Shown here: one piece after another, positions 1-14,500 of the stretch
Layout of the letters: every line of letters starts with the position of its first letter
Numbering within the stretch: position 1 is the first letter of the stretch
Origin: Lanius collurio
Taxonomy: Eukaryota > Chordata > Aves > Passeriformes > Laniidae
DNA length: 64,000 nucleotides
Reading direction: 5' to 3'
Assembly: GCA_020086605.1 (NCBI GenBank)
Contig: JACBWW010000040.1
Span: 3,906,911 to 3,970,910, forward strand
Position numbers and translations under genes: made by a program
Notes under the pieces: generated by a model
Told to the model about the DNA's origin: nothing
The model's input: the letters and a program-made list of their open reading frames with translations, nothing else
Databases searched by the model: none

Positions 1-2460
1 CACAGACCCCCAGAGAGTATCAAGTTCTTTAAGTGACTTTTCCTGTTGTTATCCAATTATTAAATCCATGAAAAACAGCTAATATGTGTTACTCCCAAGG
101 TGAATTTTCTTACTCCTAAGGTCTGTCTGATTTGGATATCTAATTTGTGAAACCATTCCTTGTGCTGCTGCTTTCATGTGAGAGGGAAAAGCACATCTGT
201 GCTTTGATCATAATGCATGATTTTTTAATATGAAAGAGTAATTTTTTTCAAGAAAACCTTTCCTGAAGTGGAAGTGTTCAGGAAAGAAGTCAGACATCCT
301 TCAAATCAACTTTTTTGATGAATCCTTGAATCTGATACTGTAAATATGTTCCTTAGTAAATCAGAGAGCAAAATACTTTGTGGGAGTAATAACTTGATCA
401 TTTTAAAACATAGTGATTGCTCAGTTTCTGGGGGGAACAGTTCTCTCTGGGAAGCACAAGGGCTTCATTCTGCCTTACACAAGGATCCTCTTGTTTTTGG
501 TCATCCTCAACGAATCCATATCACATGAACATTTGATGTACCTTCAGAAATCTGAGATGTCATTTTACCACAGTTGAGCTCACCAGAAGGATAAAGAGTT
601 TGTTACTGCTGAGAACACATCCATTAAAAAAGGCATTCCTTCCAAAAAATTATCTGTGGTTTTTCAGAAGAAACATGGTGGGAATTAGAGACAGAACTGC
701 CATGGTAATTTAATAAAATGTGAAGGAGCTCACTCCAGAGGAGAGCTTTTGTTCTTTCCTTTGGAGTGGTTAAAATGCAACATATGACTGCTTACAAAGC
801 CTAATGGATATTGTGCCATGAGCAGGAGTGTTTGGATAGAGAGACCCCATGAGGAATGTGTCCTTTGATACTGGCATTGCCTGGTGAGCCTGGCAGTGTT
901 TGTTTATCCAGCATTCCTTCTGAAAGCTAAAGCCTTGAAAAATTCAGATCCAGGAAGGAAGGAAAGATCTTTCTTCAGACTTTGGTAGACAGAAATCCAA
1001 GCCCTGGCTGAGTCAGAAATGTGCATGTGCCAAAGTTTGGGTTGGATGGGCATCTTTGGGGTGTTGGGGATAGTTGGGTTTTGGTTTGGTTTTGAAATGA
1101 GGCTGTGGGAAGTTTAGGACATCTTGGATTCATGGAACAGATGTAGCTCATCTTTTCAATCCCTCTTGGAGCAGATTCCCTGTCAAGCTGACTGTACAGC
1201 CTGAGAACTAATTTATTGATAAGCTGTAAATGATAACTATTGGCAAACTTTTGTACCTTGCAAGCCAGTTATTACTTAAATGACTTAAATTACAGCCATT
1301 ATCTTTGAACAATGTGAGAATGTTTGATTCCCCATGTCCTGGAATTAGAAGAGAACAGTATAGAAATGATGTAGAGTAACAGGAACTCTGCTATTGAGTT
1401 CAACCACTAAGATCAGGCAATTCAAAACATCGAAGCACTGGCAGCGTGCCCCTGACTAGTGAATCCTGTTTGGAAAACCTACAGAGGCAATCTCTTTTTA
1501 CCTAAAGAATCCTGTTTCCTTCTTGAACATGATAAAGTTTGGCAATCTTGGATTTTAATAGTAACCATAAATGTGACCTAGAGAGAAGTGGTAAAAATAA
1601 GTCTTCCTCAAGTCCTCTAAGACACCCCTTCCTTCATCCTCTCCTCCCTGTGAAACAGAGCACTGTTTTTCCAGGGCCATTTAAACCAAAGGCTGGGCTT
1701 TAAATACTCTGATGCCCTGTAATTGCTTCTGGTGCCAAAATGGGGGTAAACAAACGTTTGCTTCAAGAGAAGGAATAAAAAGGAGCTTATGCACTGCTTT
1801 CCAGACAGGGCAGTGCTTTCTGGAAGTTCAGCTTTTGTTTTGGAAAATTCTTTTTCATTTTCCTGGTCAGTTTGAATATTTGCTTATGGAATGGCAGTAG
1901 GTAAAGTTCCCTGTGGTTATGGATGAAGCAGAATGAGAATTTGGAAGTATCTGTGTGCTGCACATGTGTAAATATGGCAAACATAGTTTGGGAGAGTTGC
2001 TATTTGTGTAAGAGAATCTAAAACTATGTGCATGACTTTCTTTAGAAAATAATTTGTCCCTCCCACCTTTAGCTACATTTCAGTACTTTGGAATTTCATT
2101 ATAAACTTGGGTTAAAGAGCAGTGTCAAAATCTTACCTGTGAGGTCTTTGGAATTGTTTGCACGTGGTCTGTTGAGCATTAACTAATAAAATTGGTAGAA
2201 TTATTGGTTGTGTTTGCTGATGATCCAGAGGGGAAATGTTGATATTTGGCATTAGTCTTCCAGGTGAAGAAAAGAAATATGGAAATCATTTGCCTCCTGC
2301 TTGGAAAAATGAACATTGACTGTGGTTTGTGTTCTGAAGGTTTTTGTGCCCTCACTACAACTGCAGATATCAACTTGCAGGATGTGCTATGATAGAGAAG
2401 AGCACAGAGTAAATACTGCAGGCAGATAATTTTATATTTCCACTCTTTTTTCATCTCCAG
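1..2460 (+). other. USP34: 3' part of an upstream USP34 intron
   Basis: AT-rich sequence with stop codons in all frames and no recognisable exon, repeat or RNA gene. It ends in a pyrimidine-rich tract and the CAG acceptor at 2460. The preceding exon is off the left edge. Confidence 0.8.
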
Positions 2461-2542
2461 GTCAATTGCAAAAGAACTTGCAGACTGGCTTATCAGCAAC
2501 AACGTAGTTGAGCACATTTTTGGACCAAATTTACATATTGAG
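2461..2542 (+). CDS. USP34: USP34 exon 1 of window
   Basis: Acceptor CATCTCCAG, donor GTTTGT. The first base completes a split codon, then SIAKELADW to GPNLHIE. It belongs to the N-terminal helical region, about human residue 357 onward. The next intron is only 92 bp. Confidence 0.95.
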
Positions 2543-5500
2543 GTTTGTAGTCAATTACTGTTAATTTGGTATAAACATGGAGCATTAACTTGTTGTTCTA
2601 GTAAATCTTTCCTCACTGTGTTCTCACTTTGCAGATCATCAAACAGTGCCAAGTGATTCTGAATTTTCTTGCAGCTGAAGGGAGACTTAGTACTCAACAT
2701 ATAGACTGTATTTGGGCTGCAGCACAGGTATATATCAAATTTTTATAATTGCAGGAGTGATAAAAGAAAAACAATATAAAATAAGTTGATTTTGTTTCAT
2801 GTTCCTAAAGTTGAGTTGTTTGCGTTTTCTTGGCTGCCTGAGGATTTTGCTGACCAAAATGTCAAGTTAGGTAACTGCCACAGTTGCTGGGTTATTTATT
2901 AGATGCAAAAAAATCACCCTGGCTACGTTTTTTTAAGGAAAAAAAATGAAGTTGTATAGCAAAGACAGTGTTTTCACCAAGAATGGGGATGAAGATTGGA
3001 GGGTACTTGCAGTATTTTTACTATTGTGCTAAATTGCCTTGCTCCTATGTATTGTAGCTTCCATTTCTGGTACTCCTGGTGGGAACAATCAGGTGAAAAT
3101 TGTGGCAGTGAAGTTTACAGCTGTGCTCCTCTGCTGGTGTTAAAATCTATAGAAGGCACTGAAATTTTATTTTTTGCCTGCTAAAGCTGGAAACTGATAG
3201 GCTTTTTGCCTTCAGGAAGATTTATTTGTGTGCTACTTCTAATGGGTTGCTGTGCTTGTTATTTTAGGTTGTGACAATTTTTATTTAGGGGTTTGAATAC
3301 AATAGGCCTGAGCAGGCCTAGGGAACACACTGTTACACAGGTTAGAATTCAAAGAGGGTTTTTAATGTGTTCAATATTTCTTTGTCATTTCTTTCAATCA
3401 AATAGTGCTGGACACACATTCTGAAATGTGTGGACCCAGTGTGGTCCATTGTCATTAATACATGCAGCTGGAATGTTAATAAATGCTCATTGGAGCAGCA
3501 TTTGCTCCAACATTTTTCTGTATCAGAGTAATTAATAATTACTTATTTCACACTACATTTTTAAAACAATATTTTCACTTCCTTGATGTTTCCACACAGA
3601 GTCTCACACAGCGTTAGGACCTCTGGATTTTTTTAATATATTTTATACTGCTTTAAGAATAATACAATTACCTAATTTTGATAATCCTTTTACAGTTTAA
3701 GTGTTGGTTTTGGCAGAGTGATATTTTCAAAATATGTTTGGTATCAGAATTAAGTGTGTCCTGATTACTTCCTGTCAAAGGATTAGACCTCCAGTGTTGT
3801 TTAGGAGGCTCACACCTTTAGACTAAAAGAACAGAAGACCTTAAAGTGAACTTCCCACTTTTTAAATGTACTTTTAGACAAAACCTCATCTTCCCTAAGT
3901 TGAAGGTATCTCAAGATGTTTAAATGCTTCCTTGTATGGAACCCAGATGATTTCACTCCACTGTGAATCCTGTGAAAGTTGGTTTGTACTATCCTGTACA
4001 TAATAAATTGCTGATACAGATATTTTAATGCCTAGAAGGCAAAATTAAATAAAGAATGAAAAAAAAAAAAAACCTTTGGGGTGCAGGTATAGTAACCAAC
4101 GTATGAATTATTTTCTAGAAGTTTTTTCTTTTTTTGAAGAACAACATCCTAACAAACATAATGAAACTCCTTTAAGTGACTCTGAAAAGCAGCATTTACC
4201 CAAAGAGGAATCATCCAGGAGCCCTGGTACTTTAATGTAGAAATAGGGCAGTTAGCTGAACACATTGTCATGTTTTTGATGTCCATTACTGGAAAGACAA
4301 AAGGATTCTTTATAATCCTCACACAGTTCACACAGTCTCTTCCTGAGTAGTCTTCATTTGTATTTAGCACTGCTAGTAAGGTAATCATTGCAAATACTGC
4401 TTCCCTCAAGATTTACCATATAAACTAATATTTTAGAAGTTGTATTTAAGTTCAAATACAAAACAGACTTCCACTTCTTCTTTTCACCTAATCTGTCAGA
4501 ACTAGAACTAAGAAAGGAGCTGTTACATTTGATTTGTACATTTGCAGACTTTACAGTGTCAAAATAACTTTAGTCAAAATTACAAATCTGCTGGAGTTTG
4601 GAGTCATTGCACAACTGCTTCCTGAGAATTTGTACAAATATGTTTATTTGCTGCAATATTTGATGTGTTTGTTTATTTTGCTGTTGCTGTTACCTTCTCT
4701 GTCTGTACCTTGTAGCTGAAGCATTGCAGTCGTTACATACACGACTTGTTTCCTTCTTTGATCAAAAACTTGGACCCTGTCCCGCTTAGACACCTTCTTA
4801 ACCTTGTCTCAACTCTTCATCCCAGTGCTCACACTGAACAGGTAAAGACAAGGCCATCTGAATCACTGTCATGAGAAAAGCAAGTAAATGAGAGTGTTAA
4901 ACAACTATTATGCATTTTTCTTCCTGAAGGAATGCAATAAAAGGAATATTCACTAATGCAGAAAGGGGAAACTCTATGAGTAAAGTTGTCATGTTTCTTC
5001 AAGTACACCTTTTCTGGCTTTTGAAGTCTAATCTTCAGCGATTTTCAAAGACTTCATAACCACTGACAGAAGATTTTAACTTCCTGCCTGAAGTTAGAAT
5101 GTGTTTCACACAACATTAGTTAGTTGATTTGTTTATTTTGATGAGTTTATTTTGGTGAGCTGTAATACTGGCATAGAGAAAGATAAACAGTGGATCTTTT
5201 TATCCAAAACCTGCTGCTTAATGGTACTTTTCCCTGGTTTTCTTTCCAGACCTTGTATTTGGCATCCATGCTGATAAAAGCCCTGTGGAATAATGCACTG
5301 GCAGCTAAGGCTCAGCTGTCAAAGCAAAGCTCCTTTGCATCTTTACTGAGTACCAACCTGCCCATGGGAAACAAAAAAGGTGCGAGGTTTTCCAGCAGAT
5401 TTTCCACGAGTTAAATTTGGCATTTTTGTTGTCTCCTTGTTGAGTTTGGACAAAAAGCATGTGTAGAACATTCTCCTTTAAGTGTTTTTTAAAAGTGTCA

Positions 5501-8500
5501 TGCTGGCATATTTTTCCAGCAGAACTTGAGGCTGTAGATGAAAGCATTAAAAGTCTGTGAGTGCATTTGGAAAGCTTTATGGTTCAGATCCATTCTGTTT
5601 GTATAGCTAAAGTACTCTGTGTTTTTCTTTCTTCTTTTCTTTTTAATTCAGAAGATGATCCCTAACCCATCAGTTAACTATTCTTGTTCTGCTGTTCTGT
5701 AACGTAATAGCTACATAAAATCTTTTTTTTACCTACTTTTTACCTAGTTTTTGTTATTGCACACTGTTTCTCATTTGTTTTGTTTTTTACTTGACTGTGT
5801 CTTTCCCCACAGTCATTACTGAAGGTGCTGCCAAGCCATTTTACTGTAGCTTCCCTTTCTCTTCCTACTGCTGGTTTTTATGAATCATGGACAACTATAT
5901 GCTGACAAAACGATTTTTAGTAATTTATTTTTCCATTCTGCTTTTTTCCTTCAGAAGAAGAGGAGCTCAGAAGAGCAGCCCCTTCCCCTTGTAAGTATCA
6001 TTTTAGTTGTACACTACAATTTGATGCTACAGTGCTTTTGAATTTGAGCAGGATTAGAGTAAATTTGAAATTCTCTTTTCATGAGAAATCAAATTAAATT
6101 ATATTTTGAGTAGAACCTAGGAAATTTGTTTAACTGTGGCAAGAAGAGACATTAAAATACAAACTTTGTAGTAAAATGCTCAGTATTCTAAATGAAATTA
6201 TTAGTGTTTAGGTACACAGATTGAGTTACGTATCCCTGTTTGCTGGAAGAATGCTCAACATTTGAGGCAGATTTATGCAATGCTGTTTTACATTCCAGTA
6301 ATTACCTGTCACAGAGTAACTGGGAAATGTGGTTTTGAATTAGGGTCACCAGCAGCAAGCCCTCAAAGTAGTGACAACAGTGACACCCATCAGAGTGGAG
6401 GCAGTGACATTGAAATGGAGGAGCAGCTGATTAACAGAACAAAACACGTCCAGCAGCGACTTTCGGACACAGAGGTAACAGTGAGAGTCTGACTCTGGCA
6501 ATTCTGTTACTGAGTTGCCTGTTCTTAGCTATAAAATTATTTTTTTATCTGAACTTGTTTCAAAACCCCTTCAGACAAATGTATTCCTGCATTTAAATTG
6601 TGTTTCAGTTAGGTTAATCTCTTAGTAAGGGACTGCAAGACGTTGTTTCTGTGTCACACTGTCTTGGCACATGCAAAGCCTGCACATACGCCCTGTTAGC
6701 AGCAAGGTAATGCAAAAAATCAATTATTAAATCTGAGTCTTGCTCAGAGCATTTTGTCATCAGCAACCAAATTGAAAAAGAACGAATTGAAACTTGTAGA
6801 TGTGACACATTTCCTCCTAGAGGAAGAATGATGTTTGAATGATGATGATGATGATATTAATTATGTATTTCCAGTGGTCCTTTATTTTCCAACCAGTCTT
6901 AAAAACCCCCGAAATAATTTCAGGAATCCATGCAAGGAAGCTCTGATGAGACAGCCAACAGTGGTGAGGATGGCAGCAGTGGGCCTGGGAGCAGCAGTGG
7001 CCACAGTGATGGATCCAGCAACGAGGCCAACTCCAGTCACGCCAGCCAGTCCGCCGGGAGCCCCGGCAGCGAGGTGCAGTCGGAAGACATCGCAGATATC
7101 GAGGCTCTCAAAGAGGAGGAGGATGAAGAGGAAGAAGACAGGAGTCACAATCCCCAGAAAAGCAGTAGGAGCACAGATCTACGAGGCAGAAAACTGGAAT
7201 CCCAAGCAGGCATTTGCCTGGGAGACGCCCAGGGGGCGTCGGAGAGGAGCGGTGCCAGTAACGGGGCGGGCAAGGACCATGTTTTTAACACGGACGCGGT
7301 GGCGCCGGTGGACAGTCGCATCCGTATGCTCGATGCTTGTTCTCATGCTGAGGATGCAGAGCACGACATGACAGGGGAAATGAGCACTGCTCACATTTCA
7401 CAAGGCTCTCAAGATTCTTGTATAACTCATACAGGGGACTTCCTTGGGGAAACTATTGGGAATGAATTATTTAACTGTCGACAGTTCATTGGGCCACAGC
7501 ACCACCACCACCATCACCACCACCACCATCACCATGATGGGTAGGTAGCTTGGCATTTCTTCTGGCTCCTTCCGTAACAGAAAGAAAAGTGGTAGCAGAA
7601 TCCTCCATTTGGGCAGAAATTGGTGTATGGACATATTGCTGTAGCTCAGGATAATTTTGTCTTGCTGAAATAACATCATTTGTCACAGACATTTATTATG
7701 TTATCACAGACAGTTACACAGAAATCGGATTTGTTAACATCTGATTAAAGGTTTCACTTAAGTTCTGCTGTTGAATAAATAAGATAGCATTTAAGAAAAT
7801 GTTAAAAATGTTTTGGAAAATGCTGCATTTAGTTAACATTAAGAAGCCAACTCAGTCATCATGCCAGTGAGGCCTTCAGTTTATTTATCTGTAATTGTTT
7901 TTCCAATTCATTCAAGGGCTGCTGTTCAAACAGATGATTCATCCTGACTTTAGCTTTAGGGAGATGTCTGCTCACTTGTAGTCTGCTTTAAACAAGTTCC
8001 TCTTTGATATTGTCCATTCTGATATTCTTCTTTTACAGACATATGGTCGATGATATGCTTAGTGCAGATGATGTCAGCTGCAGTAGTTCTCAAGTCAGTG
8101 CAAAATCAGAGAAAAATATGGCAGATTTTGATGGGGAAGAGTCTGGCTGTGAAGAAGAGCTGGTACAGATTAATTCCCATGCTGAGCTAACATCTCATCT
8201 TCAGCAGCACCTCCCTAACCTGGCCTCTATCTATCATGAACATCTGAGTCAAGGTAGGAGTGATAAAACAAAACCTGATAAACTTAGTTTGTAAATTTGA
8301 ATTAGTCTCCAGTAATTAAAATAATTTTATTGTTTTAACAATTTTTTTGTATTTGTCCTAAGAAACCATGATGACTACTGAGAACTTAATGTTTCTCCAA
8401 GAAATTAATTTTTGAATCTTTGTTCATTAGTGAACACAGAAACGTTCATTTGTGTTTAGTTTTGTTTATCTTTTTAAATCCCCCTCTTCCCATTTCTTCT

Positions 8501-11500
8501 GGAGCTTTTAATGCAAATTAAAACAAATAAAGGCACAAAAGAACCTAGTATGTGTTTCTTCTAATAGCTTATTTAAGTGTAAAGCAAAATGGTACTGAAA
8601 GCAAGATTTCTATTTTCCTCTCTGAAACCTTCTGCAGTTTTTGTTCTGATGGGTGCATATTACTGTGAGCTTGTACATTTGACATCATAAATTAACCTAT
8701 AAATGAATTAACCATAATGGGCTCTAGAGAAGAGAATTCTGGAAAAATGACTTAAAATATAACTTGATTCTTTTGGGAGCTTGCTGTAAAGGGCATTTGA
8801 TGCTATTTCACCTTACACTGCCAAATCTTCTAGTTTACTTCAGGGTGCAATTTAAGATGCTACTAAAACTCTTCTCAAGAATTATATCATCTTTCCATAT
8901 GCTATTTTGGCAGCTTTGTTTTCTCTTTTACCCTCTTTTTAAACTTAATGGAGAGCAGGGTTGATGAAGGGTTCATGTTTTTGTTCACTGCCCTGGAAGA
9001 ACCAAGTTTGCTCTCATCCAGCAGACAGCAAACCCAGTGCTGTTTATGTATTTCCCTGAAATAATTGAGTAAGAAGTTTTTATAATAATAATTTCAACCT
9101 GACATTGAAAATTTGGATTTTTTTTCTCCACTGCAGAGTTGAATAAACTATTAAAACTTCATAAATCTATAGATCAGCATATTTTTTTCAATGTTTTCCA
9201 TAGATATTACTCATCTAACTGAAGATTCAAATTACTGGTTGAGCATGAGGCCTTCAGTGCAGATTATTTTTGACACCCCTAGTTTTGCATGTGCAAATAA
9301 TTACAGTGTTCTGTGTGCAGTCTGAATTTTCTACTTGACTTTGCTGTTGCATGAAAATAGTATCAAATAGTAGATCAATGAATGGTGCCAGCTGTGGGCA
9401 CAGAGAGGAAGGAAAATGTCTATCAGTGTTTATGAAAACATGATGAGTTTCTAAAATCCTGCACTTTGATGCTTTAGCACATGGAAAAATGGTGTTTATT
9501 TTTCCTAGTTTTCAGTTGGATGGAGGGAATCTTGTAGTAGGAGGGGAGTTTATTGAAATGTGCTCCTTTCCTGTATTCCAGCCAGGGTGGTTATGGAGAT
9601 AACTCCCTTTGGACCAAGGCACTACAGAAAGGCTTAAGAAATATTTTAATTACAGTATGAATTAAATTGAAAAGCAATTGCATCTGCAGTTCTTCAGTGC
9701 TGTTTTTAATTGCACTTTGCCATTAGCCAAAAGCAGTGTAAATATTGGCCCAACTGCCCTATTGGCTTCTTGTATGGTCTTTCAAGAACCCATATGTGAA
9801 AAAAGGCTGCAATTACAGTGTTGTTGCATTTTGAAATAGCCAAGTTAACAAACAAAACGTGTTGTTGTCTGTGCACTTAGGGGGTAATGTTCAGTTCAGA
9901 TGGTTCCTTCTGTTTATTCACTAATGTGGTTTACATTTTGTCCAGGACCAGCAGTTCACAAGCATCAATATAACAGCAATGCAGTGACAGACATTAATTT
10001 GGATAATGTTTGTAAGAAAGGAAATACCCTGCTGTGGGATCTGGTCCAGGATGAAGATGCAGTAAGTTGAATACCGGAAAACACTGTTTTTAAAAAGAAA
10101 ATAACTACATAGTATTCATTGACTATTCTTTCTACTTGCTCTAGATTCATCTTTCTGAAGGGTTAATAAATGAGGCCGAGAAGCTGCTCTGTTCTTTAGT
10201 GTGCTGGTTCACTGACAGACAGATTCGAATGAGATTTATCGAAGGCTGCTTAGAAAATTTAGCAAACAACAGGTAACTTTAATCATAAATTATCTGTTTT
10301 TTAAGTATCTTATTTTTGCAACATGCCAGAAATCCAAGTTGGCTGTAATGGTTATTTCATTTTATAGGAAGACAACGTAAACTAGGCAGAAGCAAAAGAA
10401 TGAAAATAGTTTCCCAAGTGTTGTGGATGTTTCTGATGCTCCATTTTTTTTTTTTTTTTTGTGTTGGTTTCCTGAATTTCTCATTTTGTTGTATTTGTCC
10501 TCCCTTCTGCCAGAGGTTTTTGCCTTCCTGCCATTGGCAGAATCAGGTCTGCACCTCAGTCAGTTGAGTGCAAGGTCAGGTGGCATAAGCATTTTGAACT
10601 CAATATTCAGATTTTACACACAAGTGGCTGAGGAACAGACAAGCTCTTTTCCACCGAGTCTGTTATGGGGTCTCATTTCTGTGAGGAAGGAACAGCTTGA
10701 CCTCAGATAACTTGTTTTAATACCAGCTGAAGCTGTGAGATTGTACTGGTGAAAGTGGAATTTATTTTCACGATACAAATGACAGCTGGACATCACCTGC
10801 TGTGTTGTGGTGTTACCTTTTTGTTGAGAACTGCATTTGGGAGATGACCTACAAGTGTGCTGAGAGATTGGGGTCATCTGTGTATCCTGGGAGTTAAATG
10901 CAAAAAATTTGAGGTATGTGTAGTTCAGGTTCAGAAAACTTCTTGGTTGACTTGATGGGAGATTCCACAAGCACAGGAAGGACATGGACCTGTTGGAGCA
11001 CATCCAGAGAAGTTGATTAGAGGGATGGAGCCCCTCTCCTGTGAGGAAAGAGTGAAAGAATTGGAATTGTTCAGCCTTTGGGGTGACCTAACTGTGACCT
11101 TCCTCTACCTAAAGAGAGCCTGCAAGAAACATGGAGAGGGACACTTTACAAGGGCCTGGAGTGGCTTCAATTGGAGAGTAGGTTTAGATTAGATGCAAGG
11201 AAAAAATTGTTTCTTGTGAGGGTGGTGAGGCCCTGGCACAGCTGCCCAGAGAAGCTGTGGCTGCCCCATCCCCTGGCAGTGTCCAAGGCCAGGCTGGGTT
11301 GGGCTCTGAGCAGCCTGGGATAGTGGAAGGTGTCCCAGCCCCTGACAGGGGGTGGAATGAGGAGACTTTTAAAATCCCTTCTAATCCAGACCACCCTATG
11401 ATCTGTGATTTACAGAGCTTTCCTGTAGTCGGTTTGCTCACAGAACCTGAGCTTCTCAAAGGGATTTTTAAATCAATAATTTCAGTTTTGTAGCAGTCAC

Positions 11501-14500
11501 GTGTTGGCATTGTTTCTCTCTTTCTCCCTTAGATCTGTAGTAGTTTCACTTCGCCTTCTTCCCAAGCTCTTTGGAACATTTCAACAATTTGGGAGCAGCT
11601 ACGATACACATTGGATAACAATGTGAGTAGGCCTCTGTCCCAGCAGTGCACATTTTGGTGTGTTAAAACCTTTGAAAGTTGAAGATAATAATTCGTAGAA
11701 CAGACCATGCAATTGCCTGGTGTAGCAGTAGAGAACAGACTGACAGAACTTCTGGGAAAGTGACAGTGATTATGAGTAATTTTTCTTGGCCTTTTTGACA
11801 TGACATTCGAACATATGCCCAATCCTGAGTTAGACTTTTTTCTGAATTAGGGCTGTGAGGAGCAGTTTTCATGGGCTCAGGAGGGAGTGTTCTGTCAGTC
11901 CTATGCCTGAAAATGACATTAGGAAACCTTAAGAATTGCAAGGAAAAAGAGAGTACAGTACTGGAAAATGCTCCTCGATTTGTGGTAGATGGAAAACTGA
12001 ATGTGTACTGTGGGGTTATGTGTGTGCCATTTTCATATAACAGCTGTCTGCTTTCTGTGGCTTTTCTGAGCTTTTTAAGCAAACCATAATACTTTCTGTC
12101 CTTTGAATTGCCACAGGTGGGCAGAGAAGGAACTAAATATGATGAAACTTTTCTTTGATAATTTGGTACACTACATCCAGGCAGTCAGGGAGGGACGACA
12201 CAAACATGCACTGTAAGTACACAGCTGACTTGGAGCACTGGATATTTCATGGTTTGAAACATTTCTGCTTTCTTCTGTTGCTTCTGATGTGTTCTTGTAA
12301 GTAAATACTTTCTGTAGGGACATTTCTTGTTCAGGGAGACAGAGGTCTGTAAAAACATTTAAAATAGCTCCTTTTTCTTAAGAAAAATCCCAACTCTTGT
12401 CATATTTATTAGACATCATGTTGAGTATTTGTGTGCAAATAAAACATGAAGGTTTAGATATTCAAGTTAATTTAAAGAGATTTCATATCACTATTCAAAT
12501 ATTCTAGTTTTAAAGTTTGTCATTAGCCTTTGCAAAATTTTTTTGTTTAACACATCCAGCTGCACTTTTTAATCTGTGTGATTAAAATCAGGTGTATATA
12601 AACAAGCAGTACAACTTTCACCTCCCCAATCCCAAAGGAAAAGACTGTTCATGTTTTGACAGATGTCAAAATCAATATGAGCACCCACATGTGAAAAATG
12701 TTACTATTTATGGGTCTGGTTTAACTTCTTTAAATCTAACTTCACCCTTTATATTAGATGTTGCTTTAGTGAGGAATTACTTAGAAAGGTGGGATCCTTT
12801 AAATTCAGATAAAATGATAAATTATTCTGCTCCTTTCACCATCAAACTTCTTCTGTATAAATAGAAATAAAGGTAATCTTTTTATATAAGTGATGAAAAT
12901 AGTTTTATTAAGAATATGTATCATCTGGAATCGGAAATTCAGAGTAGAAATACCAGCATTTTACAAGTTTGAGGGACAAGAATTAAGTAGATCCTGCCAG
13001 GTGATAGAATGATGCATTGGAATTGGACTGTAAGCCAAAAAAACCCCACTGCCCCCTTCTCAAATCCCAGCAAAAAAAAGGCTTTATCTAGTGACAGCTA
13101 CTGTGTCATTCCACTGTTCAGGGTGGTTTTGCAACATCTGCAGTGGGGGTCTGGACCATGCACTGAACTAGAAATTCAGAAAGAAACTTGTAAGAAACAA
13201 TTATTTATGCTTTTGAGAGCTACATGTATGAGTAGGAGAGAAATTATGACAATAAACAATTAAATAAAATTCCGTTTTTATCCAAATTTACATTTAGATA
13301 CAGCCACAGTGCAGAAGTTCAGGTTCGTCTTCAATTCTTGACGTGTGTGTTTTCAACTCTGGGATCTCCAGATCATTTCAGTGAGTATTTGAGGTTATTT
13401 TACCACAGAAGCACCTCAGAGTAAGGCAAAAATACTTCCTAGTAATCCACGTCATCTTAATGTGGTATTTTAAACATGCAATTTAAAATAATCTCTGAGT
13501 TTCAAAAGAAGGAAGATTTTATGGCAAAAGCACAGAACCAACACTGGAATTCAAATTCTGTTGCAGTTGTGTGAGAACAAATTTTACTGTTCTCTGTGCT
13601 TCAGTTTTTCTAAATAATAGGAGTGTAGTAATTATTAAAGGAAGATAATATATTATGTGCTTATGGGCTTTGGTTTGTGTCCATAGAAGTTCCCAGAGAT
13701 CTTTTACTGGAGTACTGTATTCCAAAAAGCACTAATTCCTTATATTTTAATCCTGTCTGGAATTAATTTTCTTTATGAAGAAAGAAATGACACTTTTTAC
13801 AATTGGTATTTGAGCGGTCTCATTATAGATAGTCAAAGTTATCCTACAATAAATTTATGTTGTGACCTGCAATAAATATTCTGATTTTTCTGTGTGTATC
13901 CTTGAGTTTTGTGGAATATTTGGTGTTATAAAGGAGTAGTTAAAAACACTTCCCTAATTGTAGGGTTGAGTTTAGAGCAAGTGGACATCCTGTGGCACTG
14001 CTTAGTAGAAGATTCTGAATGTTATGATGATGCACTACACTGGTTCTTAAATCAAGTTCGGAGTAAAGACCAGCATGCCATGGGTATGGAGACTTACAAA
14101 CATCTTTTTTTGGAAAAGGTATGTAGAGAGTTAATTGCAACTTTTAAATTCCAATAGAGATGCTTCATTCCATATCAACACTATTTAATGGATTTTAAAT
14201 TGTTTCTGTGGAAATCATCTCTTCAGTAGCCCAGGAGGGCCATACTTGTCATGCAGAGGTTTTTCTCTGCTTGGAGAGAGGAGGGAAATGGATTAGTGGG
14301 AATTCTTTTCACCCTACTATTTACCTGAGTGTTTCTTTACAAATAGCCCCTGTGTTGTATCTGCAGCTGTGTAGCACTTTTATTTCAATTCAGAAAAAAT
14401 AAAACCAAACAAAAACCTACACAAAACTATAGTTTGCTTTATGCTGTACAGCTTAACCTGACTGAAAAATGGACTTTTCTTTTTGGGAGGGGCCTATAAA

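Noticed and set aside
6882..7394. Other-frame and minus-strand open frames over exon 7
   Set aside because: By-products of Ser/Glu-rich, GC-rich coding sequence in the USP34 frame.
11167..11510. Several frames over 11167-11510 on both strands
   Set aside because: They overlap the CR1 3' untranslated fragment and do not encode a reverse transcriptase.
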